DNA of 31,696 bases from assembly GCA_002402375.1 (NCBI GenBank), contig DHFT01000015.1:1-31696 (forward strand), given 5' to 3'. Every line of letters starts with the position of its first letter. Within the stretch, counting starts at the first letter, position 1. A program made the position numbers and the translations under genes. Below the pieces are notes generated by a model. That model was not told the DNA's origin. It searched no databases and saw only the letters and a list, made by a program, of their open reading frames with translations. This DNA is from Elusimicrobia bacterium UBA4817 (GTDB lineage Bacteria; Elusimicrobiota; UBA8919). This document shows positions 14,624 through 20,907 of the stretch, one piece after another.

Positions 14624-15301
14624 TTATTCTTCTATTTTCACTTTTATTCCGGGACCCATCGTGGAAGAAATTGCGGTACTTTTTATGTACTGCCCTTTTG
14701 AAGAGGCAGGTTTAAGCGAGATGACCGTAGAGATTATTGCTTTGGCATTTTCAACAAGTTTATTTTCGTCAAAAGAAAGTTTTCCGACGGTGCAGTGGAC
14801 AATTCCCTGCGGATCGTTTTTGAATTCAACGCGACCCGCTTTAATTTCTTTAACCGTTTTTGCGATGTCAAAAGTCACGGTACCGGTTTTCGGATTAGGC
14901 ATAAGCCCGCGAGGACCCAATATTTTTCCGAGTTTCGCAAGGTCTTTCATAATGTCGGGTGTTGCAACGATGGCATCAAAATCCATCCAGCCCTTTGATA
15001 TTTTTTCAATCATATCTTCGCTGCCGGAAAAATCCGCGCCGGAGGTCTCCGCCTCTTTTACTTTTTCACCTTTAGCGATAACGACAATCTTTTTTGTTTT
15101 GCCTGTTCCATGGGGCAGCGAAACGGTTCCTCTGACCGTCTGGTCGGTCTGCTTCGGGTCGATTCCAAGCCGAACGGCAATTTCAACCGTCTCGTCAAAT
15201 TTTGTTTTCGCTGATTGTTTCAAAATTTTCACCGCTTCGGAAATTGAATACAATTTCGCCTTATCAATTTTTTTTTCATTTTCCTTCATTCGTTTTGACA
15301 T
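14624..15301 (-). CDS. rplA: Ribosomal protein L1
   Basis: 225 aa, binds the L1 stalk of 23S rRNA and usually also its own mRNA. Seen: FDETVEIAVRLGIDPKQTDQ, VSLPHGTGKTKKI and the signature LGKILGPRGLMPNPKTGTVT; the end is ISSTMGPGIKVKIEE. It follows rplK as in most bacteria. There is no ribosome site next to the ATG. A strong AAAGGAGG lies just after the rplK stop, on the far side of an 83-nt inverted repeat. rplJ and rplL do not follow; psd does. Autogenous repression by L1 binding in the leader is possible but not shown. Confidence 0.97.
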   Translation of the reverse strand: MSKRMKENEKKIDKAKLYSISEAVKILKQSAKTKFDETVEIAVRLGIDPKQTDQTVRGTVSLPHGTGKTKKIVVIAKGEKVKEAETSGADFSGSEDMIEKISKGWMDFDAIVATPDIMKDLAKLGKILGPRGLMPNPKTGTVTFDIAKTVKEIKAGRVEFKNDPQGIVHCTVGKLSFDENKLVENAKAIISTVISLKPASSKGQYIKSTAISSTMGPGIKVKIEE

Positions 15302-15309
15302 ATTAAAAT

Positions 15310-15392
15310 CAATTAGAAAAATTAGAAAAATTGAAAAAATTAGAAAGATTTAAAATCTTTTTAATCTTTTAATCTTTTTAATCTTTTAATTG
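15310..15392 (-). repeat. Intercistronic hairpin splitting the rplA RBS (element H)
   Basis: On the minus strand, one base after the rplK TAA comes GGAGG (15397-15393), then CAATTAAAAGATTAAAAAG... and the complementary arm ending ...TTTTTCTAATTG. Eight nt (ATTTTAAT) follow, then the ATG. The arms are 40 and 42 nt of imperfect complement. The sequence family is unrelated to A-C, yet the layout is identical. Confidence 0.8.
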
Positions 15393-15398
15393 CCTCCT

Positions 15399-15821
15399 TT
15401 ATTCTACTTCTATTCCCATTGATTTTGCCGTGCCCTCAACAAGTTTTATCGCCGCCTCAACGGATGCCGCATTCAAATCAGGCATTTTTTGTTTTGCAAT
15501 TTCGGTAACCTGTTTTTTGGTAATTTTTGCAACTTTAACTTTTTGGTCACCGGACGCCTTCGCTATACCGCATGCCTTTTTCAGAAGCGCGGAGACCGGA
15601 GGAACTTTCGTAATAAATGTAAACGACCTGTCTTCATAGACGGTTATAATTACCGGGACAACCATTCCGGCATCCTGCGATTTTGTTTTCTCGTTAAACT
15701 GTTTGCAAAAATCCATAATGTTGACGCCATGCTGTCCGAGTGCAGGTCCTACCGGGGGTGCCGGATTCGCGGCTCCTGCCGGAATTTGCAATTTGATTTG
15801 TGTCTTTACTTTTTTCGCCAT
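15399..15821 (-). CDS. rplK: Ribosomal protein L11
   Basis: 140 aa, standard length. It binds the GTPase-associated region of 23S rRNA and is needed for stringent-response sensing. Seen: IKLQIPAGAANPAPPVGPALGQHGVNIMDFCKQFN (full N-terminal signature) and the RNA-binding C-terminal domain with KITKKQVTEIAKQKMPDLNAASVEAA. Methylatable lysines in the N-terminal block are present. It lies between nusG and rplA. The ribosome site GGAGG overlaps the nusG stop and is separated from the ATG by element C. Confidence 0.97.
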   Translation of the reverse strand: MAKKVKTQIKLQIPAGAANPAPPVGPALGQHGVNIMDFCKQFNEKTKSQDAGMVVPVIITVYEDRSFTFITKVPPVSALLKKACGIAKASGDQKVKVAKITKKQVTEIAKQKMPDLNAASVEAAIKLVEGTAKSMGIEVE

Positions 15822-15829
15822 AATAACTT

Positions 15830-15897
15830 CAGGGAGTAGTGAGTAGTAAGTAGGGAGTAGTTAAAACCACTTCCCACTTCCCACTTCCCACTTTCTG
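15830..15897 (-). repeat. Intercistronic hairpin splitting the rplK RBS (element C)
   Basis: On the minus strand the nusG TAG is followed directly by GAGG (15901-15898; GGAGG counting the stop's G). Then comes CAGAAAGTGGGAAGTGGG..., TTTTAA and ...ACTCACTACTCCCTG. Eight nt (AAGTTATT) precede the ATG. It is closely related to elements A and B. Confidence 0.8.
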
Positions 15898-15901
15898 CCT
15901 C

Positions 15902-16432
15902 CTATAATTTTTCCACCTGTAGAAAATCCAACTCTACTGGTGTTGAACGACCGAATATGGAAACCATAACTTTCAGTTTCCCTTTTTCCTCGTTGACTTC
16001 TTCAATAATGCCGATAAAATTAGCGAAAGGTCCCTCAATAATTCTGACCGATTCCTCTTTTTCAAAAAGTATCGCCGGTTTCGGTTTTAACGGCGGCGGG
16101 GCATCAACCAGATTAATAACATTTTTTACCTCGTCTTCCGGAAGCGGCGTCGGTTTCAACCCTCCCAAAAATCCGCTGGCGCCCGTCGTATTTTTCACTA
16201 TCCAGTATGTTTCGTTATCTATTTCCATCTCTATAAAAACATACCCCGGAAAATATTTTCTTCTTTTTGATACCCGTTTGTTTTTCTTGACTTCAACAAC
16301 TTCTTCCGTCGGAATCAAAATCCTGCCGAATTTTTTTGAAAGATTCAAGTTGGTAATCTGCTTTTCCAGTTCCTGTTTTACTTTTTCCTCATAATTTGTT
16401 AATGTATGAATAACATACCATCTTAAGGCCAT
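15902..16432 (-). CDS. nusG: Transcription termination/antitermination factor NusG
   Basis: 176 aa. It binds RNA polymerase as a processivity factor and couples to Rho or ribosomal S10. The NGN domain starts RWYVIHTLTNYEEKVKQELE and contains KYFPGYVFIEM. The C-terminal KOW domain is VRIIEGPFANFIGIIEEVNEEKGKLKV. The length is typical. It has its own adjacent ribosome site (AAGGAG), which also forms a small CTCC-GAA-GGAG hairpin. It follows secE after an inverted repeat. Confidence 0.97.
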   Translation of the reverse strand: MALRWYVIHTLTNYEEKVKQELEKQITNLNLSKKFGRILIPTEEVVEVKKNKRVSKRRKYFPGYVFIEMEIDNETYWIVKNTTGASGFLGGLKPTPLPEDEVKNVINLVDAPPPLKPKPAILFEKEESVRIIEGPFANFIGIIEEVNEEKGKLKVMVSIFGRSTPVELDFLQVEKL

Positions 16433-16448
16433 ATTATCTCCTTCGGAG

Positions 16449-16507
16449 AGGTTAAAAGTTTAAGGTTAAAGGTTAAAATTTTAACCTTTAATTTATAACT
16501 TTAACCT
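16449..16507. repeat. Intercistronic inverted repeat between secE and nusG (element F)
   Basis: Outer arms AGGTTAAAAG and CTTTAACCT, with inner GGTTAAAATTTTAACC forming a perfect 16-bp palindrome. Built from repeated GGTTAAA units. Here the nusG ribosome site lies between the hairpin and the ATG, unlike elements A-D and H. Confidence 0.75.
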
Positions 16508-16514
16508 GCATCCT

Positions 16515-16700
16515 TTACCCTAACATCCATTTAATAATAATTGAAAGAATCCAATCAACCGCGCCGATAAAAATAGCGACTATAATAATAAGAATCGCTA
16601 TAACTACGGTTGACGCCGCCACCTCTTTTCTGCCGAGCCAATTTACTTTTTTTAATTCCTCAATCGCTTCTTTTACGAATTGCACTGATTTTTGAATCAT
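16515..16700 (-). CDS. secE: Preprotein translocase subunit SecE
   Basis: 61 aa, the minimal one-helix SecE that clamps SecY. The amphipathic segment VKEAIEELKKVNWLGRKEVAAST is the conserved cytosolic region (usual form ELKKVxWPxRxE; here WLGR replaces WPSR). It is followed by one membrane helix (VVIAILIIIVAIFIGAVDWIL). The position between tRNA-Trp and nusG is the standard bacterial order. The ATG has no adjacent Shine-Dalgarno. GAGG lies across element D, only 4 nt from the end of tRNA-Trp. Confidence 0.95.
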   Translation of the reverse strand: MIQKSVQFVKEAIEELKKVNWLGRKEVAASTVVIAILIIIVAIFIGAVDWILSIIIKWMLG

Positions 16701-16708
16701 AATAACAT

Positions 16709-16790
16709 CAGGATTAAGGATTAAGTCGCTTTGCTTTAAGGATTAAGTTTTTCTTAATACTTATCACTTACCACTTATCACTTACCACTG
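16709..16790 (-). repeat. Intercistronic hairpin splitting the secE RBS (element D)
   Basis: On the minus strand AGAGG (16795-16791) precedes CAGTGGTAAGTGATAAG..., and the far end reads ...CTTAATCCTTAATCCTG. Eight nt ATGTTATT separate it from the ATG, the same 8 nt as before spt. Pairing is weaker than in A-C. The inside shares TTAAGTCGC..GCTTTAAGGATTAAG with element E. Confidence 0.7.
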
Positions 16791-16798
16791 CCTCTATC

Positions 16799-16870
16799 CG
16801 GGGGAAGAGGGATTTGAACCCCCAGGGCCGGTTTTGGAGACCGGTCGTTTGCCAATTAACGGATTCCCCC
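16799..16870 (-). tRNA. tRNA-Trp (CCA anticodon)
   Basis: Acceptor GGGGGAA (16870-16864) pairs with TTCCCCC (16806-16800), discriminator G at 16799. The anticodon arm is CCGGT-CTCCAAA-ACCGG, giving CCA. The T-loop is TTCAAAT. No CCA end is encoded. Location between rpmG and secE is conserved in many bacteria. The D-stem CGTT/AACG is intact. Confidence 0.95.
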
Positions 16871-16878
16871 AATTAGAA

Positions 16879-16938
16879 AGGTATAAGGTCTAAATTAAAG
16901 GTTGAACTTTTAACCTTTGACATTTAACCTTTAACCTT
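16879..16938. repeat. Intercistronic inverted repeat between rpmG and tRNA-Trp (element I)
   Basis: AGGTATAAGGTC...TTAAAGGTTGAAC and TTTTAACCTTTGACATTTAACCT-type arms, made of the same AGGTTAAA units as element F. It fills almost the whole gap. Confidence 0.65.
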
Positions 16939-16943
16939 TTTTC

Positions 16944-17096
16944 CTACGATTTAATTTCCTTATGAACCGTGTGTGCTTTACAAAATTTGCAATATTTTTT
17001 TATTTCCAATTTTTCCGTAGTTGTTTTTTTATTTTTCCTCGTGGTGTAATTTTTTCTCTTACATTTTTGACAAGCCAGAATAATTATCTCTCTCAT
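16944..17096 (-). CDS. rpmG: Ribosomal protein L33
   Basis: 50 aa, too short for most gene callers' defaults. It reads MREIIILACQKCKRKNYTT, then a lysine-rich stretch, then LEIKKYCKFCKAHTVHKEIKS. Two CxxC pairs (CQKC, CKFC) make this the zinc-binding C+ form. The ATG has an adjacent GGAG (GGAGAAAA). Place before tRNA-Trp and secE is the classic order, but the usual tuf gene upstream is replaced by a cyclic-nucleotide-binding-like gene. A GC hairpin (CCCCCGAC/GTCGGGGG, 17119-17138) lies 22 nt upstream. Confidence 0.97.
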   Translation of the reverse strand: MREIIILACQKCKRKNYTTRKNKKTTTEKLEIKKYCKFCKAHTVHKEIKS

Positions 17097-17118
17097 TTTT
17101 CTCCTTTCGCTCCGCTCA

Positions 17119-17138
17119 CCCCCGACTAAAGTCGGGGG
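17119..17138. repeat. GC-rich hairpin upstream of rpmG
   Basis: CCCCCGAC and GTCGGGGG form a perfect 8-bp stem with TAAA loop, followed on the minus strand by TGAGCGGAGCGAAAGG. No T-tract. It lies between the cyclic-nucleotide-binding-like gene and rpmG. Confidence 0.7.
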
Positions 17139-17145
17139 CTATAAT

Positions 17146-17646
17146 TTATTTTTTGAACAGGCCGCTTATTTTGGAAAAAAATCCTTTTTCGGACGCACGG
17201 CTCAATTCGTAATTTGACATCTCTTTTCTTCTTTCAATAGTTTCCTTCATTTGTTGGGCGGCGGAAGGATTTTTTTTCATAACCATTTCTACATCCGATT
17301 TATACAGCACGAAAACATCCGCATTTTCTTCTACCTTGACTGTTGCATTCACAGGTGAATGCGTAACGAGTGATGTCTCGCCGAAATAATCTCCGGCTCC
17401 AAGCTCGCCAACCTTTACATTGGTTTTCTTTTCTTCATTTATCAAAACAGCAACTTTTCCGGAATTTATTATGAAAAAAAATCTGCCGATATCACCCTGT
17501 TTTATTATTGTTTCGCCTTTTCTGTATGATTTTTTGTCAACCGTAGAAAGAACCATGTCAACTTCAGAAGACGTGAATCCGGAAAAAAATTCTATTTTAC
17601 GAAGCGACCTTATTAGATTCAGCATATCATTTTCCGATATTTTCAT
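17146..17646 (-). CDS. Cyclic nucleotide-binding (CAP/EPAC-type) domain protein
   Basis: 166 aa from the ATG at 17646, which has GGGAG 8 nt upstream (the frame extends to 17661). One cNMP-binding beta-roll at about 12-125 has FFIINSGKVAVLI, GAGDYFGETSLV and VNATVKV, then a charged helix and a hydrophobic end (KGFFSKISGLFKK). There is no helix-turn-helix, so it is not a CRP regulator. The phosphate-binding arginine normally found as PRxAT is replaced (HSPVNATV), so it may not bind cAMP; the Glu of FGE is kept. It lies between tRNA-Thr and rpmG where tuf is often found. Partner unknown. Confidence 0.85.
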   Translation of the reverse strand: MKISENDMLNLIRSLRKIEFFSGFTSSEVDMVLSTVDKKSYRKGETIIKQGDIGRFFFIINSGKVAVLINEEKKTNVKVGELGAGDYFGETSLVTHSPVNATVKVEENADVFVLYKSDVEMVMKKNPSAAQQMKETIERRKEMSNYELSRASEKGFFSKISGLFKK

Positions 17647-17699
17647 TTTGTCGTCTCCCATCCGGGAACGGGAATTGAACTATTGGGTTTGCATAGTCA

Positions 17700-17772
17700 A
17701 GCCCGCGAGCGGGATTGAACCGCTGACCTCTTCATTACCAATGAAGTGCTCTACCAACTGAGCTACACGGGC
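17700..17772 (-). tRNA. tRNA-Thr (GGT anticodon)
   Basis: Acceptor GCCCGTG (17772-17766) with CGCGGGC (17707-17701), discriminator T at 17700. The D-arm is GCTCAGTTGGTAGAGC. The anticodon arm is CTTCA-TTGGTAA-TGAAG (GGT), and the T-loop is TTCAATC. No encoded CCA. It is the first gene after a full-consensus promoter (17863-17891). Confidence 0.96.
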
Positions 17773-17831
17773 AACCAAAGGGAGTCCCTGCCGAGACAAA
17801 TAATCCGCAATGGGCACAGAAATTTCACCAC

Positions 17832-17854
17832 AAAAAAAATGCGAACATTCGCAT
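17832..17854 (-). terminator. Hairpin plus T8 just downstream of a promoter
   Basis: ATGCGAA/TTCGCAT stem with a 2-nt loop (17839-17854), followed on the minus strand by eight T. It starts about 2 nt after the predicted transcript start of 17863-17891. It may terminate read-through from queA, or act as an attenuator or 5' stability hairpin for tRNA-Thr RNA. Confidence 0.65.
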
Positions 17855-17862
17855 CGGGGAAA

Positions 17863-17891
17863 ATTATACGAAATTATTTTAGAATTGTCAA
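17863..17891 (-). promoter_or_regulatory. Full-consensus sigma70 promoter
   Basis: TTGACA (17891-17886), 17-nt spacer and TATAAT (17868-17863) on the minus strand, all consensus. Predicted start near 17856, about 84 nt before tRNA-Thr. It probably drives the tRNA-Thr to rplA translation cluster. Confidence 0.88.
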
Positions 17892-17938
17892 GGAATATTT
17901 TACCTTTTTATTTTTTACCTTTCCCTATGCGGAGCGAA

Positions 17939-18057
17939 GCAAGAAATTTTTCCAGACCCTTGAGGAGCGACAGAGTTTCAAGAGCGCCCGCAGGAAGTCC
18001 CTTTAGGGACGAAGCCGACAGGGTGGTCGGCGCAGCGTGTCTGGAAAATTTGCTTGC
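17939..18057. ncRNA. Multi-branched inverted-repeat element 3' of queA (structured RNA or MITE)
   Basis: Outer arms 17939-17957 and 18039-18057 complement each other at 17 of 19 positions, including the perfect CCAGAC/GTCTGG. Inside are three hairpins. The first is 17959-17982 (CTTGA/TCAAG), the second 17997-18010 (GTCCC-TTTA-GGGAC) and the third 18014-18031 (GCCGAC-AGGGTG-GTCGGC). It begins 9 nt after the queA stop and is more GC-rich than its surroundings. The layout looks like a four-way junction. I match no known RNA family. The remaining 17773-18066 holds the promoter and terminator described. Confidence 0.5.
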
Positions 18058-18066
18058 GAGCGACTT

Positions 18067-19074
18067 TTACAAAATCAGCATCGCATCGCCGTAAGAAGCA
18101 AACCGGTAATTATTTTTCTTTGCCTCTTTATATGCCCTGAAAATCAAATCCCTGCCCGCAAATGCGCACACCAACATAAGAAGTGTTGTTTGCGGAAGAT
18201 GAAAGTTTGTGAGCAGGGCGTCAACATTTTTGAATTTATAACCGGGATAAATGAAAATGTTCGTGACACCTTTTTTCGGCTTAACTTTTTTACCGTCTGA
18301 AACGGTTTCAAGAACTCTTACCGAAGTTGTGCCGACCGCAATTTTTCTTTTTGCGGAGTTGATTATACCCGCCGAAGATTTTTCTATTTCAAAATACTCC
18401 TCGCCCATTTGATGCTCCGTTATATTTTCACATCTTACGGGTGAAAAAGTCGCCCATGATATATCTAAAAGAACATCGGCAATTTTCACACCATTGCTTC
18501 TCAACTGCGACAAAACATTTTCAGTAAAATGAAGTCCTGCAGTTGGAGCGGCAACTGAACCGAGGACGGATGCAAAAACGGTCTGATACCTTTCGGCATC
18601 CGACGGGATTAAATCCCTTTTTATGTACGGCGGGAGCGGAACTTTTCCGTACTTTTTAAGAATTGTATCTATCTCATCTGAAAATTTCAATTTTACCGTG
18701 TTATGTTCAATTGAGACAACTTCGCAAAAATCATTATGCAGAAAAATGCGGGCGCCGATTTTGAGATTTTTCAGCGGCTTAACAATCGCCGGAACAGATT
18801 TAGTGTCGCCATAACCGAGTATTAAAACTTCTATTTTCCCGCCGGTTTCTTTTCTTCCGAAAAAACGCGCGGGAATTACTTTTGTTTTGTTGACGACAAA
18901 AACATCGCCTCCTGAAAAATAATCAACAATATCTTTGAAAATTTTATGTTCAGTTTTTCCGGTATCCCTGTGGAGCACTAATAGTTTTGACTCATCTCTT
19001 CGGACGCTCGGAAATTTCGCAATAAACTCTTTCGGCAAATCGTAATCAAAATCTGAAAGTTTGAGTTCAGTCAT
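18067..19074 (-). CDS. queA: S-adenosylmethionine:tRNA ribosyltransferase-isomerase
   Basis: 335 aa. It transfers and rearranges ribose from SAM onto preQ1 in tRNA, making epoxyqueuosine. Seen: FDYDLPKEFIAKFP at the start, RDESKLLVLHRDTG, PPYIKRDLIPSDAERYQTVFA, GSVAAPTAGLHFTE (SAM/substrate loop), HQMGEEYFEI and TNFHLPQTTLLMLVCAFAG. All are family signatures and the length is standard. It is the last gene of the yebC-ruv cluster. The second queuosine step, queH, is encoded upstream at 23635-24144. tgt is not in the window. Confidence 0.97.
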   Translation of the reverse strand: MTELKLSDFDYDLPKEFIAKFPSVRRDESKLLVLHRDTGKTEHKIFKDIVDYFSGGDVFVVNKTKVIPARFFGRKETGGKIEVLILGYGDTKSVPAIVKPLKNLKIGARIFLHNDFCEVVSIEHNTVKLKFSDEIDTILKKYGKVPLPPYIKRDLIPSDAERYQTVFASVLGSVAAPTAGLHFTENVLSQLRSNGVKIADVLLDISWATFSPVRCENITEHQMGEEYFEIEKSSAGIINSAKRKIAVGTTSVRVLETVSDGKKVKPKKGVTNIFIYPGYKFKNVDALLTNFHLPQTTLLMLVCAFAGRDLIFRAYKEAKKNNYRFASYGDAMLIL

Positions 19075-19095
19075 AAAAATATATAAAGTGTCCTT

Positions 19096-20865
19096 CTACT
19101 GTTTTATTTTTTTGTACGCGTATCTGATATAAGAATTTACATCCGTTCTTTTAGGATTAATTTGTAAAACCCGTGTCCAATGGTAAATGGCAGACCTCCA
19201 CATTTGAAAATCCATACAATGCTTTGCAAGTTCTTCCTGCATACCGGCATTATTAGTTATATCATAAAGCAAAATGGAATAACCAAGATTGTCATATGGC
19301 GTATACCTAAGGAGCCATTCCAACCACCGCTGTTCTACGCTTTTCCATTCCATCTGCAATAAACTTGTGCTCATAACAAGTATCTCTCTCGACGGCGGAA
19401 AACTTAACGGATATACAAAATCTCTATCAATCGGAACTCCGAGAGATACGTTCATAAAAACTTGCGATTTTATACCGTAGTATTTTAAGTCCGCATTTCC
19501 CAAATATGCAGTAATTATTCTGTCTTCCGGTTTTATCTTTGTTTTTAATAATTTGATGTCCTGCCCCAAATCAAGATTACTATCTACTAAATACTTATAG
19601 CCGTTCTTACTTCCGCCGACAAACTCATTAAAATATGAAAAAAAATGTGGATACGACGACAACGTATTCAAAAAAGCCCAACAACACAAAACAGCAACGG
19701 ATATTATGCGAACTGCGGTCTTCCTATACAAAATGTATCCCGCAGACATAATTAAACACGGATAAACCGGTAATACATATCGGGCGGCTTTGGCGGAAGA
19801 TATGGAACCAAACGTTAACCATACAACTATCGGGACAAGAATAAATATGATATTATTGTAGACATCCTGTTTTTGTTTTTCTTTAATTATTGTTAAAACT
19901 ACCGATATTAAACCTGTAATGTATAATATCAAAATGGATATTGGAGTTTTTATTGCAATTGCATAAAAATAATAGTACCACGGACCCGTTGGCATTTTCT
20001 GACCATTAAAAAAACAACCGCCGGGCACAGGAAATATTAACCTATTAAATTGCTGTTTCAAACATGTAAAATAATAATGAAATTCCGTGAAACGATATGT
20101 TGCCGCCAAAGATATTATTCCTAAAATGCAGATTATTCCAAATAATAATAATATTCTGGACAATTTTTCTTTTCTATCCCGCCATATCCAAATCCAAAAA
20201 GTCAAAACAAACAAAATAGGAAATATTAAAGCGGCGGGAAATCTTGTCGCAGTTGTTAATCCGGCAAATATCCCGGTCAAAATCAAGTATATGTATTTAT
20301 ATTTTTTGGAAAATAACCAATAAAAATAAATTGTAAGCGTCAAAAAAAAAGTGCACGGAATTTCAGCCATCGCTATACCACCCCATGCCAAAATGTTGGG
20401 TTCTATTGAATACACTGCCAAACTTAAAAAACCGGGCGTCAAACCAAAAATCTCTGATGCCCATAAAAATATCAAAATACCCAAAAGAAATGTTATCAAC
20501 GCGCTCGGTAGCCGACCTAAAAATAATATCCTATCAGCATCAACAGTATTATTGTATAAAAAATCGTGCCCATATCCCCACAGTTCCGCGGATTTCCATT
20601 TGTCGGTATTTATATGTGACTCTAACGGTAAAAATAACAGCGGGAGCGCAAAAAGTAATTTTGAAAGAGGCGGATGTTCGGGAAACATTCTGTAATCTCC
20701 CGTTTTCCACATTGAATATCCGCTTGATAAAAAAATAGGTTCATCCGTTGCCGCTGCCTTATATTGAATACTTTTTATGATAAATATCTGCTGGATTAAC
20801 AACAGGCATATGACAAGCGTCCATTTATATCCATTTTTAATTCCCGTACTATTTTGATTACTCAT
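19096..20865 (-). CDS. GT-C family (GT39/ArnT-like) membrane glycosyltransferase
   Basis: About 589 aa from ATG 20865; an upstream TTG at 20895 is less likely. It has 10-12 predicted membrane helices in the N-terminal two-thirds and a soluble C-terminal part. The first periplasmic loop has the acidic ATDEPIFLSSG motif and PEHPPLSKLLFALPL, the catalytic signature of GT39/PMT-type enzymes using polyprenyl-phosphate sugars. SSAKAARYVLPVYPCLIM is the typical C-terminal membrane element. The tail (YHWTRVLQINPKRTDVNSYIRYAYKK) reads like one TPR unit. It probably glycosylates a protein or envelope glycan in the periplasm; acceptor unknown. It is flanked by spoIID-like and queA, with no Shine-Dalgarno. 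Confidence 0.82.
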   Translation of the reverse strand: MSNQNSTGIKNGYKWTLVICLLLIQQIFIIKSIQYKAAATDEPIFLSSGYSMWKTGDYRMFPEHPPLSKLLFALPLLFLPLESHINTDKWKSAELWGYGHDFLYNNTVDADRILFLGRLPSALITFLLGILIFLWASEIFGLTPGFLSLAVYSIEPNILAWGGIAMAEIPCTFFLTLTIYFYWLFSKKYKYIYLILTGIFAGLTTATRFPAALIFPILFVLTFWIWIWRDRKEKLSRILLLFGIICILGIISLAATYRFTEFHYYFTCLKQQFNRLIFPVPGGCFFNGQKMPTGPWYYYFYAIAIKTPISILILYITGLISVVLTIIKEKQKQDVYNNIIFILVPIVVWLTFGSISSAKAARYVLPVYPCLIMSAGYILYRKTAVRIISVAVLCCWAFLNTLSSYPHFFSYFNEFVGGSKNGYKYLVDSNLDLGQDIKLLKTKIKPEDRIITAYLGNADLKYYGIKSQVFMNVSLGVPIDRDFVYPLSFPPSREILVMSTSLLQMEWKSVEQRWLEWLLRYTPYDNLGYSILLYDITNNAGMQEELAKHCMDFQMWRSAIYHWTRVLQINPKRTDVNSYIRYAYKKIKQ

Positions 20866-20907
20866 ATTATTTTTCAATAAACCATTTAATCTCAAGAAGT
20901 TCTTTTA

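Noticed and set aside
17661..17690. A tRNA-like T-arm (AGTTCAATTCCCG) between tRNA-Thr and the cNMP gene
   Set aside because: No matching acceptor, D-arm or anticodon arm is present; at most a remnant of a lost tRNA such as the tRNA-Gly often found there.
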